Assembly: GCA_014338405.1 (NCBI GenBank)
Contig: JTDE01002107.1
Location: 1-64,000, forward strand
DNA: 64,000 bases
Origin: Paragonimus skrjabini miyazakii
Lineage: Eukaryota > Platyhelminthes > Trematoda > Plagiorchiida > Troglotrematidae
Direction of reading: 5' to 3'
Positions 31,501 through 44,460 of this stretch are shown piece after piece (the stretch's first letter is position 1; each line of letters starts with the position of its first letter). Made by a program: the position numbers and the translations under genes. The notes beneath the pieces are model-generated. The model had not been told where the DNA came from and did no database searches. It was given only the letters and a program-made list of their open reading frames with translations.

Positions 31501-34500
31501 GACTTCAAAAAACGTGGTCATCCTGACAATGATAACGAACCATTCGATTCCTTATTTTGTCTTCTTTCGCACTATGGGAATTGCTTACACACTGTAAAAA
31601 TACCAATAGTTTTTTTACTTTGAATTACCACAGGGCGTCATGAGGGTTCACAGCCAGCTACAGAAGGGAAAACTCCGTCATTTCATGATTATCATGATAA
31701 TGTGTCTTTGAACTGATGCACTAAGCCCTAAAGAAGTACTACATACATACTGAAATGTATACTTTCGTGGATGAACTTTGGAGTCGAAACGGTCGTTTAT
31801 AAAAATGAAACATTAACCTTAGTATCCGCCGTCTGTTATGTTTCAATTTGGTACATCTTTTTGGGGCGCAACTCATAAATAGTGTAAGGTTACCTTGAAT
31901 CATAACTAGATTCGAACTGAACAACTGTAAACGTGTAATGTGTGCTTTCCTGTTACTGTGGTGAACAGTTCAATTATTGTACACAATCAATGTTATTTGC
32001 GATTTTCCTTTGTGGGTACGTAATCACATTTTTCCGGATACACTGTGTACCATTGTGTTATGTTATGTATTTCAAAATCCTTATGAGCGACCTCCATGTT
32101 GGGTGGATTTGAAACTGTGGAACAGGAACCGGTAAATAGCAGTCGTTAACTGCAGCTCGAAAACAAATAAAAAGGTTTGCAAATTAAATCTTGCTGACAG
32201 AACAGGATAAAAGTTGATTTCAGTGATTCTCCCTCAGAATGGTAGTTGCACTTTTTGTCACGTTGATCACAAGCACGTTTTTCTTGTGCTGTACAGAGTT
32301 CTGCGCAACCACCAGAGGTTTGTCAAGTAATAAGTACCGGCTACCGCGGCATGAACCATTATTTGATCAGGTGATTTGATTCCTTGTTACCAGAAAGGGT
32401 TTTACAATCCATGTGTTTACCGTGACTTTATTCAACAAAAATCTCAACTTGATCTTTGTGTGTGCACACATCCGAACCGTTTTCGTCAAAATTGATGACT
32501 CGTTATTTGATTGGTTTTCTTGTGGCCGTCGCTGTTTTACTTAATTACTTTTAGTCGGTTAAATATCGTTGTGTTTTTCAACAATGATCCAATGGGAATT
32601 AACCAAAAACAATTACCCATCACCACTGTCTTCCATATATCTGAGAATTTTATTTAGAAAATAACGAGCTGATTGAGAACGTTAAGGGCAGAATAAGAAA
32701 GCTTCATCGCAATCGCGCAAAAAGGAAACAGTCCTCTAGCATGCTTAGACGCAGCTCACTTTCATCCATTCGTTGTTTCGCTCAATGCTAGTTACCGTGG
32801 AATTCAGTCAAACTTAAAAAATCGGAGTAAGCTGAAGATTTTATGTACATCTTATTCGGCGATTCTGAAAGGTGGACAGATGGCACAATTGTTTCCGTAA
32901 GGTGGATAGGGAAGGTTAACAGCCATAAGAATGCAAATAATGGGAAAACTGATAAAAATAATAATAGGCTGCTTGAATAGCAAAAAATCAGTCTACCATC
33001 ATCTCATCAAAAAACCAAGTACCCCTTAGCATATAAAAACCAAAAGCTGACTATATCTCTTTAAACGTCCGTTTCCCTTCAAGAGTAGATTTTCCGTTAC
33101 ACATTAAGGTTATTCTTTTTGATGTGTTAGTATTTCCGAGTTAGAACCTTGGACATGATGGTCAGAATTTGAGTCCCCAGTTAACCCAAGGGAATAGCCA
33201 ATCTAAATTTACTCACTTCGTATAGATTACTCTGACCGAGGAAGTATTGCAGTCTATTCGGGAGTGTCAACGGCTATGCTCCAGCATAACGGCAATAATA
33301 GTCAAACTGAGCAGAGAACCTTCGATTCGATTTCTACTAGTCCATCCTGTGGGCTAATGCCACTTTTCTGTTTCTTTCATACTCTGTAGTTAAGCGGTCC
33401 AAAAATGAACCAAATTTACTCGCCACCCTCTTCCGTTCTAATTTCTTAAATTCCTTTGTTGAAAACACGGAGTAAGAAAACTGTAGGTAGACTAGCTGTT
33501 GGGGTCCACGAATTTTTTACCGGAACTTACTGTGAAAATAACATTTTTAGGAACGTGCGAAGGTAGTTATGTACCGCAATCTGTTTTTCCTTAGTAGTAA
33601 CTTAGGTCATTAAGCACAAACCAGCGGAAAAAGGGAATTAATTCCAACTATGCGGAGCAGTAATTTCTAAACAAATGTGGACTGGAAGCCAGCTTGACTA
33701 CTAAGAATTTGCGCATGAATAGTGTGACTGAATTGTGAAGATGATTCAGTGCACCTCATTGTCAAATATGTATATATGTGAGTCAATCTAAAAAAATGAA
33801 CATCAAGTGGTGGATATTTATCGCGACGTTTCAAATCCACATTAAGATCAGTTTTCTAACAATGATGATGGAAAAACAATTACAGCTAAGTTACGGGCTC
33901 GTCCGCATGCTTGTCTAGCTATCGCTCACCTATGCTGTGGCCAATGGGGTGTGGTGAGGACCGAGTACAAGGCTTCAACATTCTTTAAAATGTGTGAATT
34001 ATGGGCACTCATCGGGACCGTAAACACTTATACTAGGCTGGCGCCGTGATCTGTGGTTGGTAAGTGTCTTGTGATGTATGAAGAGGCGTTTCGTCTTCAC
34101 TGAGTGTTACTCACTAATGGGTGTGTTAACATATTCCTCAACCACTTCGAGATATACTCCTTTGCCTTGGTTTCAAGCGTCCCTTCCGTTTCATCGATTT
34201 AAGTGTTTCCATCACTGCGGGAAAATGAATGGACACAAAAATTGGTAGAAAACACTTGAATTCTTTTTTCGACAAGGTGTAGAGGCAGCCTAGTTATTTA
34301 TGATGAATACCTACAATTCACAAATTCCAAAGAATGTCGATGTCCTGCTGATCAGCCGTCGGCAACCGGTTTTATGGGATCAAAAACAACTGGCTGTCAA
34401 TCTTTGTTTTTCATGGCTTTAGCTGTGAACATCACTCATGACCCAATTCAATTTGTATTTTAACCCTTTCACTTAACTCTTTTTATTTTTTGTGCTCATG

Positions 34501-37500
34501 CTAGTCACACGTTTGTGACGGACAAAAATGTGTGAAGTGAATTCGTACTGTTGTACGTCTTCTGGCTGTTCTGTTTAAATAGTTCAAACGTTTCAAATGG
34601 GGAACGGTTTATAATCTTCATCTCTCCCTCACGGTTGACAGGAGATTTGTGCCATTAATAACAATGCACGATTTGTCACATTTCCATCTTTTACAGGCTG
34701 TTGACGACAAAATTGGGTATTCAGTTCGGTGCGAAGTAACCCTAGTGAGGTGGATATAGGTGGAAAACTCTCAGAAGATAATCCTAAGCTGTTTAGCAGG
34801 TCGTCTAAATGGGGAAAACCTTTTGATCATTAGAGCCCCGTGCGGTGACAGCCGGAGATTATCTAAAGCGGTCGCTCCTAGACTCGCTTTAATCCGTTTT
34901 TACTGGATCAGCCTCACTGTGTTATTTCCAGGGCGACTTTAATATAAGTGATCTCCCACTGGACTAAAACAATTTGTGCCCTAAACATTAATAATATGTA
35001 GGAGGGTTTGTGCTTAAATGGCATCGACGGTGACACTAACGTGCCGGTCGCATCAAAATGTTGAGGGTAGGTGTGACATATCCTACCAATATGAGTTGTC
35101 AGCATATAGTATTCACCGACTTAATAGCAGAGAATAGCGATTACATTTGTATGTGCCTCAGAGAATCTCATTAAGCTGGCAGAAGAATGCACGATTCTGC
35201 TACGATAATCTAAATAGCACATTCCTATCTTTCTAATTCTAATATATTTCATAAATATGGCGCTCCCCCGGGAAGAAACCCCAAAGAAACGTTCAAACCA
35301 GTTACGTAATACTTTGGTAATGAATAACACCTTTTTAAAATATTCCCACTTACATAACACCTTTTTAGGGGGTGAACCATTCCCAATCCCACTGGGAGGA
35401 AACACCACGGCAATCTTGTTCAGCAAATTGTTCACACATTGACGATAGGACGGTCATTTGGATATGTAAAACTTTATTAATCCTCACATGTCGCTCCGGC
35501 AAGCCGAACTCTTGTATACCTACGCCAAAGCAACTATTCCCGCTACTCTTCACAGATGACTGTTTACAGCTATGTATAAAACATTCACTACTGTAGTTGT
35601 TCAACTACAGTGTGTGGCATGGCTCTGCACGTTATCGTGCTTTCTCACGACGGAATAAACCGAACGATGCAATATCGACTAGTCCGTTTTTGACATCTGT
35701 ACATCGACTTGACTCTCTTGTACGTACTTTTTATCGAGTACCTCATGGTACAAACCTTCATCACCGTATGATTGCTGAATACTTCTTTGAAGAACCGTAG
35801 TATTGCGTTATCTCGTGCGAATCTTAATCGGTTAAAACGCCCTCCTTCTCAAGGAAAAACATCACATTGTACACGTATACACCCCCCTGGAAAGTGATTC
35901 CTACTCGAGAAATTACTGTATTTACTATGCAGGTCACTCTACTATCTTTCCTAACACCAGCTGAATCTGGCCAAGCGTGGTGTTGACAACCATGACAAGT
36001 GCGTTTACCAATCTCCAGACATGCGTCAATATTAACAGTCTTCTCCAGTAGAACGTGAATCATCCCATTATGTAGGACGTTTGTCGACCGATGTGCAAAT
36101 TTACTGCAACTGAAAGCGTATAATGAGAATGACCTGAACGAGTTGGTTGTAACGCCAGCCACTCATAAAATATAGCGCAATCTTCGTTGCTCTCGCTACT
36201 GCAGGGAACACGCATGAGTTTAGCCAAAATAATGTTCTAAATCAGGTTGAAGGGGTACGACTTCAAACAACTTGTGGACGGTATAAATCGGGTAAAATCG
36301 TAGATAAATAAATCACCCTCAAATCGTTCTAAACTCACGCCTAAACTATATTGATTGGTGGTTGACATGTCAGCAAGATCATGATGTGACGAAGGCTAAC
36401 TGTTAGGTCGCTGGAATCTGCGAAGGCACTGCTGCTCCCTACATCCCAGACTAGCCGACGATGTTCGTCAAATCATAGTGTCCACCAAACGATATGTGTA
36501 TCAACAGTTTAGTTCGTTTTCCGTTTGGGTTTAAAAATTTGCTGTTTATTATATGCGAATACCATGCGTCAATCAGTCGAATGAGGGACGCAACTCCCAC
36601 TTCGTGTATTCCGAAACGTAGTAACAGTCGCATTTAGTAATCGTAAAATATACAATTTTGTAACGTGCGTATCGCATTGCAATGAAGGTAACATCAAGAG
36701 AAATGCTTAATCGACTAAAGATCTGGTCAGTGTGCAGCCTAGACCAAATACGCGTAGCCTGCGTAACGCAAACTAATTGGTGTAAGGCAGTGACCTTAAA
36801 ATGTGGTGCGATAACTTACGACAGAACATCAGATGTACAAGAGGCAAGTGAACTTTGAAACAATGCCGCTCACTCTTAAAAATATTATCCAACTTCACGC
36901 TTTTTTCATTTGCTTAGCTAAGTGGTGCAGACTTACGTTCACCAACCACGCGCACTATTGAGGTAATCAGTACCGAGACAAGGAGATTGCTTGCGTGAAC
37001 GTTTTCTGTGCGTACAAACCTGGCCGACGTTGCCTGCACTAATTTACCAATAGCCAGAAGTTTCGGGTTACGATCACGTGGCTATCTTGAATGATTCGAC
37101 TGAGTCGTGCAGTTGATATGTTGCTAGAATACGCATGGCGACCAACAAAGCCAGGTTCTTCGGGTTTACTGCAGCCGCAACATGTGGTTCCTCTATTATA
37201 ACGAAACGGATGGGGTGAACAGTATGTTTTAATTTTCATCATACATTGCCAGGCGAAATCAATTAGTCGATTTTCATAAAGGATGGATCCCAAACGGAGA
37301 GACGCTGGAATACTTCATAATACATTATCCTATCTACTGATATCATACTTTAAAGTTTTGGAACTCCTCTTACAGTACCCGCTGGTCTTTTGGTTGTCTG
37401 CGTGCAACAGTGAACAAATGTCTCCATATCAGCTGACCTGTTTACATCGGTGCAACTACTCGGTAATCTGGCCAAAGTCAGGTGGTTGTACAACAGAAAC

Positions 37501-38274
37501 AAAGTGTAGGCTTAGTGGAAGTTAGAAATTTTGAATTTGGTCATGGTGAAGGCCTAGCTATTCATAGAATATACTTCTGCAATCTATATGAAGTGATGCA
37601 AAGGGAATTACCTCGAGAACTGCGTGGTATCCGGTATTAGTGTCACTTGTATCTACTGTTAATGCCAACAATGAATGTTCTTAATATACACGAGTATTCG
37701 GCCAGCTTGTACGATGACATTAACAACGGCCTCCCAGGCTAGTCGTTCCGATAGTGTGTTTGCTGAAACACTCAACGACTGTGATCAGTATGTTGTGCAA
37801 CCATCAATGAACAGCTTTGACTGATTCTTTTAAGAAGGAGAAAACAACAACCGCATGGGGAACTGCATGGTTAAGTCAGCTATACACTGCTTCGTGCTGT
37901 CCTTATTTCTTACATGCCATTCTTCTTAAGGTACGTTCAACCAGTAAGTGTGCTTGTAACGATCAATTCAGGTACAGCGAAAAGGGCGGAATACTCAATG
38001 TATCAGTCTATCTGAAGCACTTACTAACGTTTACTTCGTTAATAGGTGTGAAGATGTATACTGCTGTCGTGGCTAAAGTTACGTGTACAGTCATTCTCTA
38101 ATCTCACTCTGTCTGATTACAGTGAGGCAAGATGTCGTTTTTCTGATGACATCCAATTCTTCTTTATTACAAATATTTTGGTGTTGTTCAATCGTCCAAC
38201 TGCATTTCGAACACCATTATATCAGTAAGCCGTTTTGTTCTATACTTTCAAATTATACCACGATGTGGCAGTCA
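28566..38274. other. Long stretch with no recognisable gene
   Basis: Nearly 10 kb without a domain I can name. A 121-codon frame at 28651-29016 (plus) starts with an ATG shortly after copy C and is lysine- and asparagine-rich, with no recognised motif. Frames at 30030-30290 and 35824-36162 (minus) are likewise unassigned. No tRNA, tandem array or inverted repeat of note was found, and no fragment of the repeat families seen elsewhere. Confidence 0.4.
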
Positions 38275-38636
38275 ATTGTAGTTTCCAGTTCACAGTAGTG
38301 TATATCTTAGTATTACAAGAAAGCAAAAACGACGTGGTTCAACGACAGATAGGTTAACCTTAGAAAATCATTACTACAGTGCACAAGAAAGTTTTTCGCT
38401 TTCTACGGAGTGAATCTTCTAAACTGGCGATGCTAAGGTTTTCTCAACTAAATTATAATTTAATTGAGAAAACCTTAGCATCGCCAGTTTAGAAGATTCA
38501 CTCCGTAGAAAGCGAAAAACTTTCTTATACACTGTAGTAATGATTTTCTAAGGTTAACCTGTCTGTCGTTGAACCACGTCGTTTTTGCTTTCTTGTAATA
38601 CTAAGATATACACTACTGTGAGCTGGAAACTACAAT
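38275..38636. repeat. 362-bp near-perfect palindrome without spacer
   Basis: Bases 38275-38455 and 38456-38636 are reverse complements with about five mismatches in 181 pairs and no gaps. The centre is itself the 14-bp palindrome TAAATTATAATTTA. Outer ends read ATTGTAGTTTCC and its complement, beyond which similarity stops. No transposase, LTR or clear target duplication is present. It could be a foldback-type miniature transposon, a fused pair of identical units, or a hairpin-RNA locus. Perfect symmetry to the centre is unusual because such sequences are unstable, so it is probably recent. Confidence 0.92.
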
Positions 38637-40053
38637 ACACGGATGGTTGCCCCAATCTGTTTATGCGGCATTCAGTTATCTTCATAATTATGCTTTCTCC
38701 TACATTACCGATTGTGAAAGAGGCAATGCTAAACATGGTGCCTTATGTAATCGATTGTCCCTTCAGATAATTTTTGGAATTTAGTAGACGCAGTGTATAG
38801 GGATCACAGATAAGAAAAATTTAGTCCGGCTGTCTTCGTTAGTCAGTCGGGTAACAAAAGAAGTAACATGATGCGATTTAAACACGGTCAACGATAAGGA
38901 AGGTGAAAAAAACTAATACAGCTAGACTGATGTGAACCAAAAGGGTATTACCATTGCGATACGGGTTCGAAGAGTAAGCTCTAGTTACTGTAACATGATC
39001 AGAATGTCCTTGCGGATGAAACCAGGCGAAAGAATACTCATCAAGTAAAACCAAATAGAATGGTAGGAAAAACTGGATAAGGAAGAATAAAAAGGACAGT
39101 CGTGGTAGTCATGTCCTGTGAAGCGTAAATCCACTTGAGAAAATGGGTTGGAAAGGAAATAAAAAGATTAGGTAGAAACTAGGAGCGACAGCCTTATCTT
39201 TCCTAACTTAACGAGATGTTGGTCACTAGAAGTTTTGTTTACGCAGACTAGAAATTAGTCAATGTACACTGTTTGACAAGAATGTTGGTAGGCTCTGTTG
39301 GTATCAACTGACTTACCCGGAACTGTTTTGTAAAGGGCACGGCTCTCACAGATCGCTGACCAAACAGTCGTTGCTCATTTTTCGGTACCGGTCGATTATA
39401 TGCCGTTTGTCAGGTCCCTCTAGGTTACCTCGCCACCAACTCACTCCACTCAGTATAACTCTATCGAGCTGGACGTACTGACCGTCAATAATCTAGCTTT
39501 GACGATCGAACGGGAAGTGAAAGGTGGGTTGATGATTCACGATTTTGCCGTAGAAAGTTCTGCGAAGTAGGACTGTTGCATAACAGACAGTCTGGGTTGT
39601 GAATAGCATACTACTCACAAGCGATACTCAAGAACTAAAGAACAAGCCTCAACGCCAGGAGGATGCTGGACTAGAAGCGACAGTCGGAATAATGTGTACA
39701 CACTACGGGGAAGTGCCACCATGGAGAATGACAACGCACTGCTATCCAATGTGTGTGAATGCACGTTAGCTGTGCAAATGAGTGTAATTGTTCGTGGTCC
39801 CATGTTTTAACATAACTTGTACGGAAGATAGTGTGATAAACGACTTTGCAAGGCAAGCATCTCTTGTGGTCACAACAGTATGATTGATCGATCGCGTGAA
39901 CGTTCCCAAAGTACAAAATGTCATGCTGATTCCATCTACACGGAAGCATATATCTGGTTAACTATGAAAGTGGATATGTCTATATAAGTCAAATCATCAT
40001 TGTTTGAACTATCAAGACCTATTGCAAGAATAACTACTATTAAATTTACTTGT
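38637..40053. other. No gene recognised
   Basis: Only short frames, with no repeat shared with other parts of the window. Confidence 0.45.
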
Positions 40054-40490
40054 GAGCAGTAGGGAGTTTTGGTTAAGTCAAACCATGTTCAGTTGGTCCA
40101 GTGAAAACAGTAACTACAACCCAACTGAGAAGTCCTGATCAGGAGGTTATCAATTGGAAAGAACAGTGATTCTGGTCATTCTCCTTTCGAAATTATCGGG
40201 CGAGTTGAACACTATTTATACAAGATTGTGCATTTGGATTTGGTTATTCGGTCATGCCTAGTGTGAGGTTACTGGTATTTTGGTTAACACATTGCTCTCA
40301 CAAGCACAAGAACCCGAGTGCAAATTGCGGTCCGGACAAAGATATGCATTACTGATGAGCTCTAATATAGGCGAAACTCGAGTCTAGTGCTTCCTTTCGA
40401 AGTGGGCTTGCCGATAGGCTTATCTGAATGAAGAGACTGCGAATAAATGGGGGGTGGTTTTCAATTTTGAAATAACCTAAATCCCTGAGC
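40054..40490 (+). repeat. tRNA-like/hammerhead repeat, copy D1
   Basis: It begins with a terminus-like GCAGTAGGGAGTTTTGG near 40055, then central unit sequence, a decayed tRNA-like domain (about 40268-40340), an intact-core hammerhead, and a diverged tail ending near AAATCCCTGAG. The left inverted arm is almost wholly deleted. Copy D2 follows about 35 bp later. Confidence 0.7.
40346..40390 (+). ncRNA. Hammerhead ribozyme, intact core (copy D1)
   Basis: GCATTA, CTGATGA, GCTCTAATATAGGC (stem II of about three pairs), GAAAC, TCGA, GTC, TAGTGC. Every catalytic position is present. Stem I keeps six pairs, including one U-G made by the C-to-T change in GCATTA. The surrounding tRNA-like domain is more decayed than the ribozyme. 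Confidence 0.85.
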
Positions 40491-40524
40491 CTTCAGTTAC
40501 TGATCAATTCGAAGTGAAAGTAAC

Positions 40525-40990
40525 TCATGGCTGATCGCAGCTGCCACATTTCCATAGACCTTTCAGCCGGCTTCGTTCGAAAAGAATCATTATACTCAAG
40601 TTTCGCAATTGTTAGACTTGTCAGTAGTGCAAATTTTGTCACAACTGGGATTAGGCTTCCAACCACGTTAATATGAGGCAACCGTGTTGATCACTGAGCC
40701 ACCGACCTTACTTCAGGCACGACGTTAAACCACATTCGCTTGTAATTACTGCTGATAAGCGTGGACGGAGTTCTCATTCCGGCCGTGACAAGTCAAAATA
40801 TCGCCCAACAAGTTTAATACTTTCTGTCATTTCAACTTATAGAAAGGTCCTAGTCATGGGTCATCGATTGGTGTTAACAAAACACTTGCTGTGTCTCCCC
40901 TCAAGGTGATTGGGCCAGCTGAGCATTACTGAAAATCGAATGTGTCTGAGATTTGGAATACGACAACTATTGAATTTGTTCGTCTAGGAT
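40525..40990. repeat. tRNA-like/hammerhead repeat, copy D2
   Basis: The left part (40525-40708) is an inverted arm holding a decayed ribozyme and a tRNA-like domain (about 40635-40708, minus). A short scrambled tRNA-like piece follows near 40735-40790 (GACGGAGTTCTCATTCCGGC). Then comes plus-strand central unit sequence to about 40990. This repeats the head-to-head order of copies B and C. The right-hand ribozyme arm is missing. Confidence 0.7.
40587..40630 (-). ncRNA. Decayed hammerhead ribozyme, copy D2
   Basis: On the minus strand: GCACTA, CTGACAA (core G8 changed to A), a 13-nt stem II region, GAAAC, TTGA, GTA, TAATGA. The lost G8 and the mismatched stem I predict no self-cleavage. Confidence 0.75.
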
Positions 40991-43900
40991 GAATGGGTAC
41001 TTCAAGGTTGCGACGCTCAGGTCGACCAAGGTAGTCCCGTACGGGGGTTTGAACTGATCAGCAAGGAACTCACATGCGCTATCAGGCAAACTTCACACTG
41101 ATTTTGCCATTCATATTATGCCAGTTCGCTTACGATACTCGTGACGTGGTGACCAGTTCAGTGGTATGGTGACAGTGGGTTTGTGTAAAATTCGATTGAG
41201 CCGATCGAATCCAAAGCGATGATAGTCTTCTACCTCTCCAGTTTCAAGGTTAACCAACCCTGATAAAGCAGTTTACCTACAAGTTTGCAGTATCTTTCAT
41301 TATATGGATTATTTTGTTCAGTTTAGGTTTGAATTTCTTCAATCCTTTAAGTGTTCTGTTCATAAGAGATGCTTTCTCTTAATAATACATAACCGACTTT
41401 TGAACTACTTAACCACTTCGGTAAGTGCCGAGGTGACTGGCAGTTTTGTTGACGTGTCGGTGTCCAAAGGCATAACAGTATTTACAAAGTAGAGCCTAAA
41501 ATGCTTTACAGACCGTCTGTCAGGATGTGAGATTCAACTGTGCAGATGGGCATTCGCACACGTGAACGCCAGAACGGCGGCCGGTTAGCGTGGTGGGAAA
41601 AAGAAGATCACATGCTAAGCGGAGTTGGATTCTGGTCAGTTTGAACCTTCGGCGGCTGCTGTAACAGATCTCAATGTCCAGTGTATTTTGCCCGCCTGTG
41701 CCGCACCAAGTTAACTGGCCGCTGTTCCTCGGGCATTCAGATGTGGTAAACGATCTGCAGTACATCCTCTGCGCCACCCAGTAGATGACCCACTTGCAGA
41801 AGATTCGAACTTCGGTTACTAGCGGATCAGCGATGGCTGAGCTAAGCGGCAAGGCCGGAAACTTTGAACTTTTGGGCTTAGTTACCCACCCATTCCACTC
41901 TGTCATGGACTTCACCGAATGGCAAGAAGGGTTGACTAACTAGGCAGGATTTTTCAAGTTCACGCTGGAATCCATCAACCACTGCTGAACATTAAAATTG
42001 TATTACAAGTTGGTAACAGTGGAATCCTAGAATTTTTGCAGTTGGGTCTCTTCTATCTTATCCAATCTTTTAAGCTGCTTGCCAGTAATACAATGTAATC
42101 CGTTGATAATATTCAAATAAACAAACAAACAGGCACGTGGGCTTTACCACACGTGGTTGGGACGCATGCAGTTTACTCCGCGAAAGCCAGTAGTTCAAGT
42201 TCAATTTAAGTTTGCACAGGACGAAGTGGTTGTTGCCAATCCAGCGTTCAGAGTATTTGCACCGGAATGCCAGAGAACAGCACCCAAAGTTGCGACTGTC
42301 CCACTTGAAGGGGGATTTATGGATTTTTCGGGTTCCGTTTTTCGATTTCAAAGCCCGTCTTGATTATCGAGTAATCTATGTGGGCAGGAGAAATGAGTGA
42401 AGGGAGTATGAAAGAAAAATCATCGCGAACCCCCAATGGTTGTCTGACTACATGATATTTGGCGTAAGTATTATTCACACTACTAGTACGAGGGACCTCA
42501 ACCATGATAGATAAGACAGGCAGGTGGTGATACACGCACTTGAGGAGGTATCAGATAACCCTCTAGTTACAACTCCAACTCCATCCTTTCTTGAATGGGA
42601 TCACCAGAATAGCACATTTCCGTAGGTATTCCGCCACAGACGTATTTGACCCACATCTTCCATAACAGTGCAGGGCATTCCATCAACTGGAGAGACTTCT
42701 TCTAAACAGCGGGTGACTTTAACAACCCGTTATCCGATAGCAAGAAAAGTGTACAAAAGAAACTAGTCGCCTGCAACTCACATTGTTATAATCGGACCTC
42801 TATGGGCCTGATTCTACCTTTGGCGCAAACCAAAGTCCACCAATCATAACCAATTTTAACTCCGCAGAAGGGCTTGGAGTGGGGATTTTTTTGATGTATT
42901 CAAACAACGTTTGACTGACACTTAATGTCATAACCCGTGAAAGATGGATTAAGATTTTGTTAGGTAGAGTGATGGTATCTCGTACAGACTGTGAACGGAA
43001 TACTTTTGACTAAGACGTATCGGGTATATATATTACGTCAGAGTCTGGCCTAACTTTTTAACTGTTCTATCGTTGCAATACGTCAGGCTTTGTGAAACAG
43101 TGACTTAACCAGCCCACTTTAATGTACAAGCATTGTAAACCCTTAGAGCTCTGATGTTGACCTGATATTGAGGACATGCCTCGCGCACGTCTTGGCGGGA
43201 CCTATTGTGGCCTTCCTCTGCTAAACGTCCGTAAGTGAGAAGCCATCGTCTTGTTCGAGTTCGAGGGTAAACGTCGGCCTATTGTGCAACTGGTTTAAAT
43301 TCTGATGTAAATTTGCTGTCGGCTGTTGATCGTTGAATGCAGCAAAAATGCCCTCTGAATGCCGCTTGTAGACTGACCTGTTCTAAAGTTCACTTAGCAT
43401 TATGAGTTCTTAATGGTGATTTTAATCGACTTCCAACTGCGATACACTTTTTATTTATTTGTAATGATGCAGTTGAACAAAAATCCAACGTCCCAAGTAC
43501 ATATTTTAGTTAGTTAGCAAGGTCATCGCATGGAATTCCAAGTGTTAAACTATTCCTAGTACAGAGGAGGCCAAAATAAGTGCGCAAAATAAAATACACC
43601 TCTAGAAGAGACTCAACTGAGAAAATTCTGGACTGCAGTTGGATTAGAACCAGCACGCTCAGATGCGGCAAGTGCTCTACCAACAAATATCTGGAAATGA
43701 GGGTTTATTCGTGGTTATGCGTCACGCACTTCCTTCTTGTGATTTTGGCATTCGGGAAGTTGTCTTGGTTCTATGGGCAGACAAATGCATTCGAGTGCGT
43801 GGTAGATCGCTGTGTTATTGAAGAAAACGGAAGCTTCTCTTTATGACATTCCAACGGTTCTACCAGAGAAGGACGCCCTGGTGTTTATGAAGACGATGTG

Positions 43901-44220
43901 GACGTTCAGCCATTCAGCCACCACCTATCATGGTTCTGAGTGCCCCGACATTTGAGCAACACATTTTGAGAAGGGATGTGCAAAGAGCACTCCATAAACT
44001 TTGTTGATTTGTTGAAGTATGATTATACTCTTTCTCATAGTCGGCACCAACTACAACGCCGGCTAAAGTTAGCCGAACTTAATCACTTCATTGGTAGAAC
44101 AGTACAGCGTCTAGTGACGAAAGAATCACAAAGGAGTGGAGTACCTTTTAGCGCACTGTCGTACAGCAGACGACTGGCGATGAGTTGGGGTGTGATTTCA
44201 GGGACCAGAAGTCTGGGGGT
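40991..44220. other. No gene recognised
   Basis: The largest frame is 131 codons on the minus strand (41520-41915), in a GC-richer patch, with no recognised domain. A T-arm-like GAAGTTCGAATCTTC occurs there on the minus strand without a clear full tRNA. Nothing else stands out except the tRNA-like piece listed at 43638-43686. Confidence 0.4.
43638..43686 (-). other. tRNA-like A/B-box fragment
   Basis: On the minus strand, TGGTAGAGCACTTG resembles an A box and GGTTCTAATCC resembles a B box, about 18 nt apart. That is closer than in a normal tRNA, so a tRNA-derived SINE head or tRNA pseudogene is more likely than a tRNA gene. Confidence 0.4.
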
Positions 44221-44460
44221 AAAAATTGGAATATTGTGTTCCATAACAATGCACCAGGGAGGTTTATACAACTATCGTTTGGATCAAAAATGCATGAAAC
44301 TACCTTTTTTTCGTTAAGACAATGCAGATGTACGCGAACATTTAATTTTTTTATGGAATTCGAGATTTACAGTCCAGATCTCAACTTTATTAATGTGCTT
44401 CTGGAGGCCACTGGTTCAGAAAGTTCACCAATATCAGTCAACATTTAAAGAACTGAGTTA
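44221..44460 (+). pseudogene. Tc1/mariner-type transposase remnant, C-terminal
   Basis: The frame at 44185-44448 gives NIVFHNNAPGR (44230-44260), like the second-Asp block of Tc1/mariner transposases (usually H/Q-D-N-A-P-x-H). It later gives EIYSPDLNFINVL near 44360-44400, like the conserved SPDLNPIEN block holding the third acidic residue. The Asp of the first block is Asn and the final His is missing. Spacing between the blocks is about right. No terminal inverted repeats were found. Confidence 0.65.

Noticed and set aside
41520..41915. 131-codon minus-strand frame as a gene
   Set aside because: It lies in a GC-richer patch where long chance frames are likely. No domain is visible.
43638..43686. 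Functional tRNA gene
   Set aside because: A and B boxes are too close and no acceptor stem forms.
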